DNA of 64,000 nt from positions 62,001-126,000 of the forward strand of contig JACKBL010000006.1 in the NCBI GenBank assembly GCA_020634515.1, written 5' to 3'. Each line of letters opens with the position of its first letter. Positions within the stretch are counted from its first letter, which is position 1. The stretch is from Ardenticatenales bacterium (GTDB lineage Bacteria; Chloroflexota; Anaerolineae; Promineifilales; Promineifilaceae). Position numbers and translations under genes: made by a program. Positions 52,366 through 61,569 of the stretch are shown in pieces. Below the pieces are notes generated by a model. The model saw only the letters and a list, made by a program, of their open reading frames with translations. It was not told the origin of the DNA and ran no database searches.

Positions 52366-55300
52366 ATGAACGTGTCCCGTTTCCTCCCTCGTACCCGACG
52401 CGGCAAGGCGCTCAGCCTGGCCGCCGTGCTGTTGCTGATTGCGGCGATTTTTGCCGGACCGCCGTTGGCGGACAGAATTCGCGGCGGAACAACGACCGCC
52501 GGTTCCACTTTTCCGGCGATTGCCTGGGAGGCGGCAGCGAATCTCCTGGGCGCGCCGGCTGCTGAAGCGGCTGCGGCCGGTGGGTTGGCGCTGACGCTCA
52601 GCGCCGGGCAGGCCGCGCCGCCGCAAGCGGTTCCTGCCGTGCCGGTTGTGGTGGGAACGCCGCTGTCCGCGACGGAGATTGCGGCTATTTTGGCGCGATT
52701 GCCGGCATTAACCGCCCCAGAAAGCGATCAGCAGCCATTCCAATTCCCGCCAGAAGCCCCACCCCCGCCGCGCCCCGGCGAAACCATCACCGAATCATTC
52801 CCCCCACCGCCGACCTCCGCGCAGCCGCCGGAAGTCGTCAGCGGACCGCTGCAAGTGCTGCGCTACGCGCCAGAAGGGGACATCAACATCGCCCCATTCC
52901 TGAACGTGACCTTTAATCAGCCCATGGTTCCTTTGACCAGCCTGGAAGCATTGCCGGCAGAAGCGGTGCCCGTTCACCTGACGCCGGCCATTCCTGGCGT
53001 GTGGAAGTGGCTCAGCCCGCAAACGCTCTCCTTCGAGTATCAAGGCGAGGTGGACCGTTTCCCCAAGGCGACGGCGTACGTGGTGGAAATCCCGGCGGGC
53101 ACGCGGTCGGCCAACGGCAGCGCCCTGGCGGAGACCGTCACCTGGACGTTCCGCACGCCGCCGCCGCAAGTGACGCAGTTTTGGCCGCAAAACGAGCCGC
53201 AACCGACGGATGCGTTGATGTTTGCCGCTTTTGATCAACTGATTGATCCGGCGGCGGTGTTGGCGACGATCCAGGCGCAGGCGGGGCAGGCGAATGTGCC
53301 GCTACGATTGGCGAGCGCGGAGGAGGTGGCGGCGAATGAGGAGATAGACCGGTTGGCAAACAGGGCGCGGACCGGTACGTGGTTGGCGTTTCGGGGGGAG
53401 GGGGAAATGCCGGCATCTTCTCCCATCACCATCACCATCGGCCCCGGAACCCCCTCCGCCGAAGGCCCCCGCCTCACCGAACAGGCCCAAACCTACAACT
53501 TCTCCACCTACTACCCCCTGGTCGTCGAAAGCGCCCAATGCAGTTGGAACGACGAAGATTGCACCCCGCTCAGTCCCATGCGCATCCAATTTAACAATCC
53601 CCTCAACCGGGACGCTTACGAAGAGTCGTGGGTCGAAGTCTCGCCCGCCCTCCCCGGCGCAACCGTGGACATCCAGGGCAGCACCCTGATCGTCAGCGGT
53701 CCCACCAAAGGGCGCACCAGTTACGATGTCACGCTGTCGGCGGCGATTCAGGACACCTTCGGCCAGACGCTGGGCAAAACGCAGACCCTCCGCTTCCAGT
53801 ATGGCTCCGCCCCTGCCGTCCTCAGCGGCCCGGACAAAATTCTGGTGACGCTGGACCCCTCCGCCGCCCAACCGACTCTGGACCTCTACACCATCAATCA
53901 ATCCCGCTTGCAATTGCGTATCTATGCCGTGCAGCCCGCCGACTGGCCCGCTTTCCAACGTTATTTGCGCGACTATAACCAGCAGGACGACTGGCCGACC
54001 CCGCCGGGGGAAAAGGTGCGCGACGAAACGGTGACGATTGATGCCCAGCCGGACAGCTTGCAAGAGACGAACATCGACCTATCGCCAGCGTTGGGCAATG
54101 GGACCCGTCATCTTATTGTTATTGTTTATCCGCCGGAAGATGCCGGCAAAAAACGGTACGAACGCCAGATAGTACAGGTATGGGCGCAGGCGACCCGCAT
54201 CGGCCTGGACGCCTTCGCCGACCCGCACCAACTCCTGGCCTGGACCACCAATCTGCAAGACGGCGCACCACTGGTCGGCGTGACCGTCTCCGGCGGCGCG
54301 CAATCCGCCATCACGGACGAACAGGGCGTGGCGCGGCTGGACCTGAACAGCGGCATCTCCTACCTGACGGCCCAGCAAGGAGACGACACCGCCATCCTCC
54401 CCGGCAATCTCTACTACTGGGATGATTACCCGCGCTGGCAGCGCCAAATCGTGCGCGACGAACTGCGCTGGTACGTCTTCGACGACCGCCAGATTTACCG
54501 TCCGGGCGAGGAAGTTCACGTCAAAGGGTGGCTGCGCCGCATCGGCAACGATCTCAACGGAGATGTCAGCCTCGTCAGCGGGTTGGAGCGTGTCATCTAC
54601 CAGGTCATTGACCCGTTTGGCAACGCACTGCTCTCCGGCCAGGCTGCCAGCAGCGCGTTGGGTGGCTTCGATTTTGCCTTTACGTTGCCGGCAGGCGCCA
54701 ATCTGGGGTACTTCAACATCGACCTGACCGCCAATGGCGTCAGCGGTGATATGGATGGGCTGCAATATTACCACGCATTTCAGGTGCAGGAGTTCCGCCG
54801 CCCGGAGTTCGAGGTAAGCGCCCGCAATGAATCCCCCGGCCCCTTCTTCCGCGATGGCAGCGCCACCGTAGCCGTCAGCGCCAACTATTACGCCGGCGGG
54901 GCGCTGCCCAACGCCGACGTTACCTGGGACGTGACTACTTCTCCCAGCAGCTACGCACCGCCCAACTGGCCCGACTTCACCTTTGGCACCTGGACGCCCT
55001 GGTGGTGGTACGGCCCTGTCTATTACGACGAATTCGCCTATCGCGGCGGCTTCTATCCCGGCCTTCCGGGCCAATCGCAGACATTCAGCGGTGTCACGGA
55101 CGCCAGCGGCACGCACTATCTGCGAATCGACTTCCAGGCGAACGAGGCGATGCAGACGCAGCCCCAGCCGTACAGCGTGATGGCCAACGCCACCGTCATG
55201 GACGTGAATCGCCAGGCATGGAGCGCGACCACCTCGCTGCTGGTGCATCCCGCTAGCCTGTACGTGGGTCTGCGCGGCCAGCAGTACTTCGTGAACGCGG

Positions 55301-58300
55301 GGCAGCCGCTGGACGTGGACGCGATTGTCACGGACCTGGATGGCAATGCGATTGCTGACCAGACGATGACGATCACGGCGGCACGGCTGCAATGGCGGTA
55401 TGGGCGCGGCGGCTGGGCGGAGGAAGTGGCGGACGAACAAATTTGTTCCGTGGTTTCCACAACGGAACCCATTTCCTGTACGTTTGCCACGGACGTGGGT
55501 GGCACGTACCGTATTACGGCCACGATCACGGACGCGCAGGGTCGCGGCAATCAGAGCCAGATCACGCGCTGGGTGAGCGGTGGCGAACGCCCGCCCGCGC
55601 GCAATGTGGAGCAGGAGCAGGTGACGTTGATCCCGAATCAGGATACGTACCGGCCGGGTGATATGGCGGAAATCCTGGTGCAGGCGCCTTTCGGTCCCGC
55701 CACTGGTTTGCTGACGGTGAGCCGCGGCGGTGTTTTGTACACGGAGTCGTTTACGGTGGATGAGACCGGGACGGCGACGCTGCGCGTGCCCATCACGGAA
55801 GCGCAACTCCCGAATCTGGGGTTGCAAGTGGATGTGGTGGGCGAGGCGGAGCGGGTGGATGATGCCGGCACAATCCAACCCAACCTGCCGCCCCGACCCG
55901 CCTACGCCAGCGGCAGCCTCACCCTGAACATCCCGCCCGCCGCCCGCGTCCTCACCCTCTCCGTCATGCCGCAAGCGTCCGCCCTCGCCCCCGGCGCGGA
56001 AACCGCCATTGACCTGCAAGTGACCGACGCCAACGGCCAACCCGTGCCCAACGCCGAAGTCGCCCTTGTCGTCGTGGACGAAGCCATCCTGGCCCTCACC
56101 AATTACCAGCTTGCCAACCCCCTGGATCAGTTCTACGGACAGCGGTCTACCTACGTGGATAGCACCTACGGACGCGCCACCCTCCTGCTGGCAAACCCCG
56201 CTGCCTTGCTGGGACAGTTGCAAGAAACGGTGACGACGGAAGGTTTGAAAGTCGAAGCGACGCGCGTGGTCATGGAAATGGCCGTTGAAGAAGCAGCCGC
56301 CGGAGATGCCTTCTCTGCGCCGTCGGCTGTTCCGCGAGAGATGGCTCTTGACGAGTCCGCCAATGCCGCGCAACCTATCCAGATTCGCACCGATTTCAAT
56401 CCGCTGGCGGCATTCGCCCCCGCCGTCACCACCGACACCAACGGACGCGCCCAGGTCAGCGTCAAACTCCCCGACAATCTTACCCGCTATCGCGTCATGG
56501 CCGTGGCCGTGGCCGGGGAGAAGCAGTTTGGCTCCGGCGAAGCCAACATCACCGCGCGCCTGCCGCTGATGGTGCGCCCCTCCGCTCCCCGCTTCCTCAA
56601 CTTCGGCGACCAGTTTGAGTTCCCCGTTGTGTTACAAAACCAGACGGACGAACCGATGACGGTGGATGTGGTATTGCGGGTCACTAACCTGGAATTGAGC
56701 GGCGACGGCGGCCAGCGTGTGACGGTTCCCGCCAACGACCGCGTTGAAGTGCGCTTCGCGGCGGCGACGCAGTTGGCGGGCACGGTACGCTTCCAGGCGG
56801 CGGCAGTGTCCGGCGCATACGCCGACGCCGCCAGCGGGGAGTTCCCCGTGTACACGCCGGCGACGACGGAAGCCTTCGCCACCTACGGCGTGCTGGACGC
56901 GGGCGCGGTGGCTCAACCCGTGGCCGTGCCCGCCGACGTTTATACGCAGTTTGGCAGCCTGGAAATCCAGACCTCGTCCACGGCGTTGCAGGCGCTCACC
57001 GACGCCGTCCTCTACCTGGCCAGCTATCCGTTTGAATGCTCGGAGCAGTTGGCCTCGCGCATTTTGGGCGTGGCCGCGCTGCGCGATGTCCTCACCGCCT
57101 TCTCCGCCGCCGGTTTGCCGTCTCCGGCGGAAATGGAAGCGGCGGTGCAGCGAGACATTGATCGCCTGGCCGGGTTGCAAAACAGCGATGGCGGCTTTCC
57201 CATCTGGGAGCGTGGGCGCGAGTCCATTCCCTTCTACTCCGTCCACGTGGCTCATGCGCTGGCGCGGGCGCGGCTGAAGGGGTTCGACGTGCCGCAATCG
57301 CTACTGAACAACGCGCAGAGCTATCTGCGGGATATTGAGCGTTACTATCCCGATTGGTACGGGCAAGAAATCCGCTGGGGGCTGAGCGCCTACGCCCTCT
57401 ACGTGCGTCATCTGATGGGCGACACGGACACGGTGAAGGCGCGTCAGCTTTTCGATAGCGCCGGCGTGGAGCAACTGCCGCTGGAGGCATCCGCCTGGTT
57501 ATGGCAGGTGATGCTGGATGATCCGGGCGCGGCGGCGCAGGTGGCGGCGATTGCGCGCCACATCCAGAACCGCGCCGTGGAAACGGCGGGCGCGGCGAAT
57601 TTCACCACCTCTTATGGGGATGATGAATACTTGATGCTGCATTCAGACCGGCGCACGGATGCCGTGATCCTGGATGCGCTGATTGTGGCTGATCCGACCA
57701 GCGACCTGATCCCGAAAGTGGTGAATGGGCTGCTGGCGCACCGCGAAAGTGGACGCTGGGACAACACGCAGGAAAATGTGTTTGTGCTGCTGGCGCTGGA
57801 CCACTATTTCAATACGTTTGAGGCGGAGACGCCTGACTTCGTGGCGCAAATGTGGTTGGGCGACCAATATGTGGGCGCGCACGCCTACGCGGGGCGCACG
57901 ACGGAACGGCATGAGACGGATGTGCCTATGAGGGCGTTGGCGGGAATCGGCGGAACGCCTGATCTGGTTGTGAGCAAGGAAGGGACGGGTCGCCTCTACT
58001 ATCGCCTCGGTCTGACGTATGCGCCCACGGACCTCACGCTGGAGCCGTTGGATATGGGTTTTACGGTGCTGCGGACGTATGAGGCGGTGGATGATCCCGC
58101 GGATGTGACGCAGGATGGGGATGGGGTGTGGCACATTCGCCCCGGGGCGCGGGTGCGGGTGCGGATTACGATGGTGGCGTCTAATCGGCGGTATCATGTG
58201 GCTTTGGTGGATAGAATGCCGGCAGGACTCGAAATCATCAATCCCGATCTGGCCGTCTCCAGCGTGCCACCCAACGAAAACGCCAGGCCAACCCCCTACT

Positions 58301-58518
58301 GGTGGTGGTGGGGACCCTGGTACGAACACCAGAACCTGCGCGATGACCGCGCCGAGGCGTTTACCTCACTGCTCTGGGATGGCGTCTATGAATACAGCTA
58401 CGTGGCCCGCGCCACCACGCCGGGAACATTCGTCGTCCCGCCCGCGAAAGCGGAGGAAATGTACGCGCCGGAAGTGTTTGGGCGCAGCGGCAGTGACCGC
58501 GTGGTTGTTGGTCCTTGA
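52366..58518 (+). CDS. Bacterial alpha-2-macroglobulin family protein
   Basis: 2050 residues. Signal/anchor at the N-terminus (ALSLAAVLLLIAAIFAG), then repeated macroglobulin beta-sandwich domains (e.g. DRQIYRPGEEVHVKGWLRR, the MG2 pattern, near residue 710), a bait-like region around 1290-1350, and a thioester domain with a C-x-E-Q motif: FECSEQLASRI (about 1557-1567). The alpha-alpha toroid follows (NSDGGFPIWE). The protein would trap proteases outside the cell by covalent thioester capture. Unlike many relatives, no penicillin-binding protein PbpC gene is adjacent. The gene shows a clear G-rich to C-rich flip at the TGCCGGCA site at 53408. Confidence 0.93.
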   Translation: MNVSRFLPRTRRGKALSLAAVLLLIAAIFAGPPLADRIRGGTTTAGSTFPAIAWEAAANLLGAPAAEAAAAGGLALTLSAGQAAPPQAVPAVPVVVGTPLSATEIAAILARLPALTAPESDQQPFQFPPEAPPPPRPGETITESFPPPPTSAQPPEVVSGPLQVLRYAPEGDINIAPFLNVTFNQPMVPLTSLEALPAEAVPVHLTPAIPGVWKWLSPQTLSFEYQGEVDRFPKATAYVVEIPAGTRSANGSALAETVTWTFRTPPPQVTQFWPQNEPQPTDALMFAAFDQLIDPAAVLATIQAQAGQANVPLRLASAEEVAANEEIDRLANRARTGTWLAFRGEGEMPASSPITITIGPGTPSAEGPRLTEQAQTYNFSTYYPLVVESAQCSWNDEDCTPLSPMRIQFNNPLNRDAYEESWVEVSPALPGATVDIQGSTLIVSGPTKGRTSYDVTLSAAIQDTFGQTLGKTQTLRFQYGSAPAVLSGPDKILVTLDPSAAQPTLDLYTINQSRLQLRIYAVQPADWPAFQRYLRDYNQQDDWPTPPGEKVRDETVTIDAQPDSLQETNIDLSPALGNGTRHLIVIVYPPEDAGKKRYERQIVQVWAQATRIGLDAFADPHQLLAWTTNLQDGAPLVGVTVSGGAQSAITDEQGVARLDLNSGISYLTAQQGDDTAILPGNLYYWDDYPRWQRQIVRDELRWYVFDDRQIYRPGEEVHVKGWLRRIGNDLNGDVSLVSGLERVIYQVIDPFGNALLSGQAASSALGGFDFAFTLPAGANLGYFNIDLTANGVSGDMDGLQYYHAFQVQEFRRPEFEVSARNESPGPFFRDGSATVAVSANYYAGGALPNADVTWDVTTSPSSYAPPNWPDFTFGTWTPWWWYGPVYYDEFAYRGGFYPGLPGQSQTFSGVTDASGTHYLRIDFQANEAMQTQPQPYSVMANATVMDVNRQAWSATTSLLVHPASLYVGLRGQQYFVNAGQPLDVDAIVTDLDGNAIADQTMTITAARLQWRYGRGGWAEEVADEQICSVVSTTEPISCTFATDVGGTYRITATITDAQGRGNQSQITRWVSGGERPPARNVEQEQVTLIPNQDTYRPGDMAEILVQAPFGPATGLLTVSRGGVLYTESFTVDETGTATLRVPITEAQLPNLGLQVDVVGEAERVDDAGTIQPNLPPRPAYASGSLTLNIPPAARVLTLSVMPQASALAPGAETAIDLQVTDANGQPVPNAEVALVVVDEAILALTNYQLANPLDQFYGQRSTYVDSTYGRATLLLANPAALLGQLQETVTTEGLKVEATRVVMEMAVEEAAAGDAFSAPSAVPREMALDESANAAQPIQIRTDFNPLAAFAPAVTTDTNGRAQVSVKLPDNLTRYRVMAVAVAGEKQFGSGEANITARLPLMVRPSAPRFLNFGDQFEFPVVLQNQTDEPMTVDVVLRVTNLELSGDGGQRVTVPANDRVEVRFAAATQLAGTVRFQAAAVSGAYADAASGEFPVYTPATTEAFATYGVLDAGAVAQPVAVPADVYTQFGSLEIQTSSTALQALTDAVLYLASYPFECSEQLASRILGVAALRDVLTAFSAAGLPSPAEMEAAVQRDIDRLAGLQNSDGGFPIWERGRESIPFYSVHVAHALARARLKGFDVPQSLLNNAQSYLRDIERYYPDWYGQEIRWGLSAYALYVRHLMGDTDTVKARQLFDSAGVEQLPLEASAWLWQVMLDDPGAAAQVAAIARHIQNRAVETAGAANFTTSYGDDEYLMLHSDRRTDAVILDALIVADPTSDLIPKVVNGLLAHRESGRWDNTQENVFVLLALDHYFNTFEAETPDFVAQMWLGDQYVGAHAYAGRTTERHETDVPMRALAGIGGTPDLVVSKEGTGRLYYRLGLTYAPTDLTLEPLDMGFTVLRTYEAVDDPADVTQDGDGVWHIRPGARVRVRITMVASNRRYHVALVDRMPAGLEIINPDLAVSSVPPNENARPTPYWWWWGPWYEHQNLRDDRAEAFTSLLWDGVYEYSYVARATTPGTFVVPPAKAEEMYAPEVFGRSGSDRVVVGP

Positions 58519-58527
58519 GACACCTAT

Positions 58528-58556
58528 CTTCCCGGAAGCTCTCAGCTTCCGGGAAG
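58528..58556. repeat. CTTCCCGGAAGCT palindrome, copy A
   Basis: CTTCCCGGAAGCT-CTC-AGCTTCCGGGAAG, right after the A2M stop; may serve as a terminator. Confidence 0.78.
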
Positions 58557-58562
58557 GGCTAC

Positions 58563-59162
58563 TCACTCATCTTCCTGGAAGCTCTCCGCTTCCGGGAAGG
58601 TTTTTGTACCACAGGCGGGGCAGACGTATGCCCCGCCTTGCTGCGTCAGGCGCGCGCCGCAGGGGCAGACGTAGCCGACGAGCCGGGCGGGATTGCCCAG
58701 CACCAGGCCATAATCCGGCACATCCCGCGTGACGATGCTGCCTGCTCCCACCATCGCCCACCGCCCGATGCGCACGCCGGGCAGCAGCACCGCCCCGGCT
58801 CCGACGGATGCTCCCGTCCCGATCCACACCGGCAATACTTCCCAATCCGCGTCCGTTTTTAAGGTCATGTCTGGGTTCACCGCGCGCGGGCGCTTATCGT
58901 TGGTGACGATGACGCCCGGCCCCAGGAAGACGCCGGCCTCAACAACGGCGGGATGATAAACGAAGACGCCATTTTGCAGTTTGCAATGGTCTCCCAGGTG
59001 TACATCAAAATCGACGTAGACGCCCTTGCCTAATATGCAGTTGCCGCCAATGATGGCTCGTTCCCGCACCTGTGCCTGATGCCAGATGACGGTTCCCGCG
59101 CCAATTTCGGCCTGCGATGATACATCGGCGGTGGGATGAATGCGGACGTTTTGGTGGGACAT
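58563..59162 (-). CDS. Hexapeptide-repeat acetyltransferase with C-terminal zinc ribbon (WbpD-like)
   Basis: 199 residues. Left-handed beta-helix: repeated hexapeptides such as IGAGTVIWHQAQVRERAIIG and VGAGAVLLPGVRIGRWAMVG; the segment VTNDKRPRAVN is that of UDP-2-acetamido-3-amino-sugar N-acetyltransferases. After residue 160 comes a rubredoxin-like ribbon (CPCGARL, CPACGTKTF). The last 10 residues (about EAESFQEDE) are encoded by a CTTCCTGGAAG repeat. Works after the WbpB/WbpE-like genes at 49-52 kb. Confidence 0.92.
   Translation of the reverse strand: MSHQNVRIHPTADVSSQAEIGAGTVIWHQAQVRERAIIGGNCILGKGVYVDFDVHLGDHCKLQNGVFVYHPAVVEAGVFLGPGVIVTNDKRPRAVNPDMTLKTDADWEVLPVWIGTGASVGAGAVLLPGVRIGRWAMVGAGSIVTRDVPDYGLVLGNPARLVGYVCPCGARLTQQGGAYVCPACGTKTFPEAESFQEDE
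58571..58599. repeat. CTTCCTGGAAGCT palindrome, copy B (coding end of next gene)
   Basis: CTTCCTGGAAGCT and GCTTCCGGGAAG arms. It overlaps the last codons of the minus-strand acetyltransferase. Confidence 0.75.
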
Positions 59163-59190
59163 AGTAGGGATGGTTGGTAGGTGGTGGTTG

Positions 59191-59841
59191 TCAGTTGGCG
59201 GTTGGTTGTTGGTCGCGCGCGCGCAAGAGCGCCTGCAGGCGGGAGACGACCATGTCCGTCGCCACGCGGTTCAGGCCACCTTCGGGAATGATCACGTCGG
59301 CGTACCGTTTACTTGGTTCGACGAATTCGAGGTGCATGAGGCGCACGGTTTGTAGATATTGGTTGATGATGGAATCAAGCGACCGGCCCCGCTCCTCCAT
59401 GTCCCGTTTCAAGCGCCGAATGAAGCGCACGTCGGCATCCGTGTCTACGTAAATTTTGACGTCCATCAATTGGCGGAGTTCCGCGTTGGTGAAGATGAGG
59501 ATGCCATCAATGAGAACGACGGGAGCCGGTTCAACGAGAACCGTTCTTGGCGTGCGCCGATATTGGGCAAAATCATAGACGGGGATGTGAACGGATTGCC
59601 AACGGAGAAGCTTCCGCACGTGGGCGATCAATAAATCCGTTTCAAATGAATCGGGATGGTCGTAGTTTTGCCGCACGCGCGCTTCCAGCGACAATTGGGG
59701 CATGTCGCGGTAGTAGGCGTCGTGGGGAAGGTAGGCGATCTGGGATGTGCCAATGGCCTCCAGGATGGATCGGGCGATGGTCGTTTTGCCGGAAGCGGTG
59801 CCGCCCGCGACGCCAAAGATGATGGGCTGGGGGTGTGTCAT
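59191..59841 (-). CDS. udk: Uridine kinase
   Basis: 216 residues. P-loop GVAGGTASGKTTIARSI near the start, then HDAYYRDMPQLSLEARV and NYDHPDSFETDLL, the uridine-binding segments, and VLIDGILIFTNAELRQLMD. Phosphorylates uridine and cytidine for pyrimidine salvage. Two tandem copies of an unknown leader RNA lie upstream on the same strand. Confidence 0.95.
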   Translation of the reverse strand: MTHPQPIIFGVAGGTASGKTTIARSILEAIGTSQIAYLPHDAYYRDMPQLSLEARVRQNYDHPDSFETDLLIAHVRKLLRWQSVHIPVYDFAQYRRTPRTVLVEPAPVVLIDGILIFTNAELRQLMDVKIYVDTDADVRFIRRLKRDMEERGRSLDSIINQYLQTVRLMHLEFVEPSKRYADVIIPEGGLNRVATDMVVSRLQALLRARDQQPTAN

Positions 59842-59919
59842 GCCGTGTGGTGTCTCTCCGTGTCAAGATATGGCGCGGATTATACACCAACGAACGCGGG
59901 GAAACCTGCCGGCATAAAT

Positions 59920-60070
59920 AAAAGCCCCCCTGTTCGGCAAAACAGAGAGGCTTAATAATGGCCTCAAGATGAAGCGTTTCAAGTGCTGCATCCCAGGTAA
60001 TATCACTGCCGTAAAATATATACGCTTTTGCTTCGATTTTTCCCCTTTTTCGTGGAAATTCGAGACGAAT
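59920..60070 (-). ncRNA. Unrecognised leader RNA, copy 2 (proximal to udk)
   Basis: Minus strand. GGGGAAAAATCGAAGC, then GCGTATATATTTTACGGCAG, GATATTACCTGGG, GGCCATTATTAAGCC, and a terminator hairpin GCCTCTCTGTTTTGCCGAACAGGGGGGC (arms read in parts) followed by TTTTATTT. The same landmarks occur in the same order at 60205-60355. A terminator after a conserved fold suggests a riboswitch or attenuator acting on udk. Confidence 0.6.
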
Positions 60071-60204
60071 TGGGGTTGGGGAAGTATTGGGGTGCAAGCG
60101 CGATGCGCCTTTGTGGACTGCCGGGTCGTGAAAACGGTGTTTACAATTGTGTCGCGCTTCAGGATGGTGGATTGTAATGTGGGGACACGGAAACGGTGGC
60201 AAGT

Positions 60205-60355
60205 AAAAGCCCCTCTGTGTGGCAAGCACAAAGGGGCTTAATAATGGCCCCGCCGATGAGGTTACACTGACACCACACCCGGGCTGTATCGCTGCCGTAA
60301 ATTACTATACGCTTTTCCGTCTGTTTTTCCCCCCTGTTTCTTACGAATTTGGAAT
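60205..60355 (-). ncRNA. Unrecognised leader RNA, copy 1 (distal)
   Basis: Minus strand. GGGGGGAAAAACAGACGG, then GCGTATAGTAATTTACGGCAG, GATACAGCCCGGG, GGGGCCATTATTAAGCC (shown in parts) and terminator arms GCCCCTTTGTGC / GCACAGAGGGGC followed by TTTTACTT. About 130 bases separate its terminator from copy 2. I do not recognise it among known riboswitch classes. Confidence 0.6.
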
Positions 60356-60456
60356 GAATTTGGAAAACGGAGGTAAAAACACCGTTATGTCAAACAATGC
60401 CCTTCTGCTTGACGGTCACGAAGGCACTTGATGCCCGGTACCGCTGCTTTGCCGGA

Positions 60457-61044
60457 TCATGGCGACAGTACTTTACATTCCTCGTGGCGGAAACACGTCA
60501 CCAAATGGTCATTACAGAGTCCGACGGCCTGCATGAAGGCGTAGCAAATCGTTGGGCCAACGAAGGTGAAGCCGCGTTTTTTTAGGGTTTTGCTCATGGC
60601 GGTGGCGTGGGGGGTGAATGCCGGCAATTCCTCCAACGCGCGCCATTCATTCTGTATCGGTTTCCCATCCACAAACTGCCACAGGAAGTCGCTGAACGAA
60701 CCCTCCGTTTCCATGATGTCCAGATACCCGCGCGCGTTTTTGATGGCGCCATTGATTTTGAGGCGGTTGCGGACAATGCCGGCATTCCCCATCAACTCAG
60801 CTACCTTTTTATCGTCATACCGCGCTATCTTCTCCGGGTCGAAGTTATCGAACGCCCGCCAATAATTCTCCCGCTTGCGCAGAATCGTGATCCAGCTCAA
60901 CCCCGCCTGCGCCCCATCCAAAATCAGCTTGGCAAAAAGAAGTTGATCGTCATAGACGGGAACGCCCCACTCCTCGTCATGATACCGCACATAGAGTAAA
61001 TCATCCCCACACCAGTCGCAACGATTCAGATTGTTCATAGCCAT
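60457..61044 (-). CDS. tag: DNA-3-methyladenine glycosylase I
   Basis: 195 residues. RCDWCGDDLLYVRYHDEEWG is the N-terminal signature (zinc ligands Cys, and His later), then LSWITILRKRENYWRAF and KKRGFTFVGPTICYAFMQAVG, with H-x3-C near the C-terminus. It removes N3-methyladenine from DNA. AGGAGGAAAAC sits before the ATG, a strong ribosome binding site. Confidence 0.96.
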   Translation of the reverse strand: MAMNNLNRCDWCGDDLLYVRYHDEEWGVPVYDDQLLFAKLILDGAQAGLSWITILRKRENYWRAFDNFDPEKIARYDDKKVAELMGNAGIVRNRLKINGAIKNARGYLDIMETEGSFSDFLWQFVDGKPIQNEWRALEELPAFTPHATAMSKTLKKRGFTFVGPTICYAFMQAVGLCNDHLVTCFRHEECKVLSP

Positions 61045-61121
61045 GTTTTCCTCCTACAGAATGTGGTTATAAGAACGGTAGAGCCTGACCTTGCCCGGAA
61101 GCGCGCTTCGTTCCGGTCGAA

Positions 61122-61153
61122 GAGATCGTGGGTTCAAATCCCGCATCTCCGAC
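61122..61153 (+). pseudogene. tRNA 3' fragment (T-arm and acceptor end)
   Basis: GAGATCGTGGGTTCAAATCC followed by CGCATCTCCGAC: a T-arm with TTCAAAT loop and a 3' acceptor strand. The matching 5' acceptor half (CGGAGAT) is not found just upstream; the left side resembles a scrambled D-arm (GAACGGTAGAGCC). It looks like a tRNA remnant, such as that left by integration of a mobile element. Confidence 0.6.
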
Positions 61154-61161
61154 AAAAAAGC

Positions 61162-61185
61162 CTGTCCTATCAGGGACAGATTTTT
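61162..61185 (+). terminator. Intrinsic terminator after the tRNA fragment
   Basis: CTGTCC-TATCA-GGGACAG followed by ATTTTT. Consistent with the 3' end of a former tRNA transcript. Confidence 0.75.
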
Positions 61186-61272
61186 CGTTTTCTGAGGCGC
61201 CTCTACACATCTTTCGATATTCGTTATACAATACATATTTAGGTATATATTCCTGGCTGAAAGGAGCATCTC

Positions 61273-61569
61273 ATGCAAAAAGTGATTGGCGTTACAGAAT
61301 TGCAGCGGCGTTTCCGTTCCGTGTTTGATGAAGTTGCCCATGATAACGTCCCCTATGTTCTGACACGCGGCAGCCGTCCGGAAGCGGCGCTGATCCCCTA
61401 TGAAACATTTCTCCATCTACTGGAACTGCAAGAAGACGAATTGCTGGCCGAGTTTAACCGCCTTGCCGCCAGAGTAGCCGAACAAAACGCTGACTACTCG
61501 GAAGCAGAAGTAGAAGCGGATGTGGTGGCAGCGATAGCGGAGAGCCGTCGTGATACGAGCCGTCGCTGA
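61273..61569 (+). CDS. Phd/YefM-type antitoxin
   Basis: 98 residues. N-terminal QKVIGVTELQRRFRSVFDEV is the Phd/YefM DNA-binding opening, followed by YVLTRGSRPEAALIPYETFL. AAGGAG precedes the ATG. It overlaps the toxin gene start by 20 bases and probably represses the pair. Confidence 0.92.
   Translation: MQKVIGVTELQRRFRSVFDEVAHDNVPYVLTRGSRPEAALIPYETFLHLLELQEDELLAEFNRLAARVAEQNADYSEAEVEADVVAAIAESRRDTSRR

Noticed and set aside
54079..56373. 764-residue minus-strand frame across the alpha-2-macroglobulin
   Set aside because: Antisense shadow; Arg/His/Gly-rich and repetitive, no start signal.
59642..60229. 195-residue minus-strand frame across the udk leader
   Set aside because: It runs through the terminators and leader copies and into udk in another phase; the repeat RNA explains the sequence.
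60388..60432. 14-codon plus-strand ORF after GGAGG
   Set aside because: Very short, with the ribosome binding site too far from the ATG and part of an inverted sequence near the leader RNA.
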